From the NCBI GenBank assembly GCA_943735955.1, contig OX030963.1:1689431-1753430 (forward strand): a stretch of DNA of 64,000 nucleotides, written 5' to 3'. This stretch comes from Piscicola geometra. Its lineage: Eukaryota; Annelida; Clitellata; Hirudinida; Piscicolidae. A program made the position numbers and the translations under genes. Positions 61,155-64,000 of the stretch are shown piece by piece (positions within the stretch are counted from its first letter, which is position 1; each line of letters starts with the position of its first letter). Below the pieces are notes generated by a model. That model saw nothing but the letters and a program-made list of their open reading frames with translations. It did no database searches and was not told where the DNA came from.

Positions 61155-61742
61155 GGCCTTGGAGGGTTGCAATGATGATGACGATGATTCTCGTGATGAT
61201 TACGATGGTGATGATAACGATGATGACAAAGACAAGGATGATGATGATGGTAAAAATGATGATAAAGATGATTTTGAATTAAAACAATTATTTAAATATT
61301 TGAGGAATTTCATATGACGCTTTTATGAGTAAAGTGAAGATAATGATCAATATGATGAAATAAATTTTCAAATGACTAGTTTGTAGAGACTTTGATATAA
61401 AATAAAGAATTAATTTTTTTAAAGAAAAAAACTTAGTTTTAGGAATTATTTAAATCATTTTGATTAAGTTTTAAAATATTTCTTATATTATCCTTAAATT
61501 CAATTTTAAATAAAACAAAAACAAATTTATTTAAATCGTTTCGGAGTAATGAACAATCGGTTTATAAACTTTATATTATAAATATTTTAAAATATTTTAT
61601 TTTTATAAACTTTATAAAAATAAAATTTAAAAAATTTTTAACACCTGAATTTTAAAATTTTTATTTCATGAATTACACTAGAAACCACTACTTAAGTCGA
61701 TTTATTACTTTGAACCCACAAGTCCAGAGTTTACATCATAAA
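61155..61742. other. intergenic, CAP gene 3 to RCC1-type gene
   Basis: About 590 bp. It starts with degenerate GATGAT repeats (61171-61275, probably 3' untranslated region) and continues as AT-rich sequence that should include the promoter of the next gene. No TATA box stands out. Confidence 0.5.

Positions 61743-64000
<2,258 letters not shown>

Overview
This is a stretch of an animal nuclear genome: AT-rich, full of introns with GT-AG (once GC-AG) borders, and crowded with microsatellites (ATGG, GTA, CA/GT, ATG/ATC). Several genes belong to families known from animals (SHB-type SH2 adaptor, KIAA0930, HERC-type RCC1 protein, CENP-A with POLE3). Most long open frames are translated simple repeats. 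The overall style fits a lophotrochozoan such as a leech or other annelid, but that is a guess from texture, not a proof.

Layout. 1-12142 holds no gene I can support; it has tandem repeats and one terminal-inverted-repeat element (7374-8862). 12143-18089 (minus) is an SHB-like SH2 adaptor in seven exons. 19429-20488 (minus) is a five-exon centromeric histone H3 (CENP-A), head to head with POLE3 (20864-21777, plus) across 375 bp; both encode histone-fold proteins. 23500-31599 (minus) is a seven-exon, about 1585-residue, Asn/Gln/Asp-rich protein with an ACK-type SAM-like segment. 31600-37780 is intergenic and rich in CA/GT repeats. 37781-42352 (minus) is CCDC174 in twelve exons, head to head with KIAA0930 (43015-47301, plus, ten exons). 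EXOSC2/RRP4 (48292-50768, plus, nine exons) follows. A single-exon OB-fold-like gene lies at 51065-52042 (minus).

52360-61154 is a cluster of secreted-protein genes: three CAP-superfamily genes built from phase-0 exons (52360-53439, 54897-56082, 59143-61154, all plus), and two minus-strand genes (56734-57045, 57896-58513) that share the signal peptide of the first CAP gene but have no CAP domain. The CAP genes lack the canonical cavity histidines. The two minus genes share a duplicated promoter with a dyad motif 286 bp from each start codon. The window ends inside an RCC1-repeat gene resembling HERC3/HERC4 (61743 onward, partial).

How the genes relate. CENP-A/POLE3 and the exosome, CCDC174 and OB-fold genes are housekeeping chromatin or RNA functions in compact head-to-head or tail-to-tail order. 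The CAP block looks like a local, fast-evolving secreted family. Exon models were built by hand from splice sites and homology; for each multi-exon gene complete in the window the summed exon length is a multiple of three and phases match at every junction, which is strong internal support.
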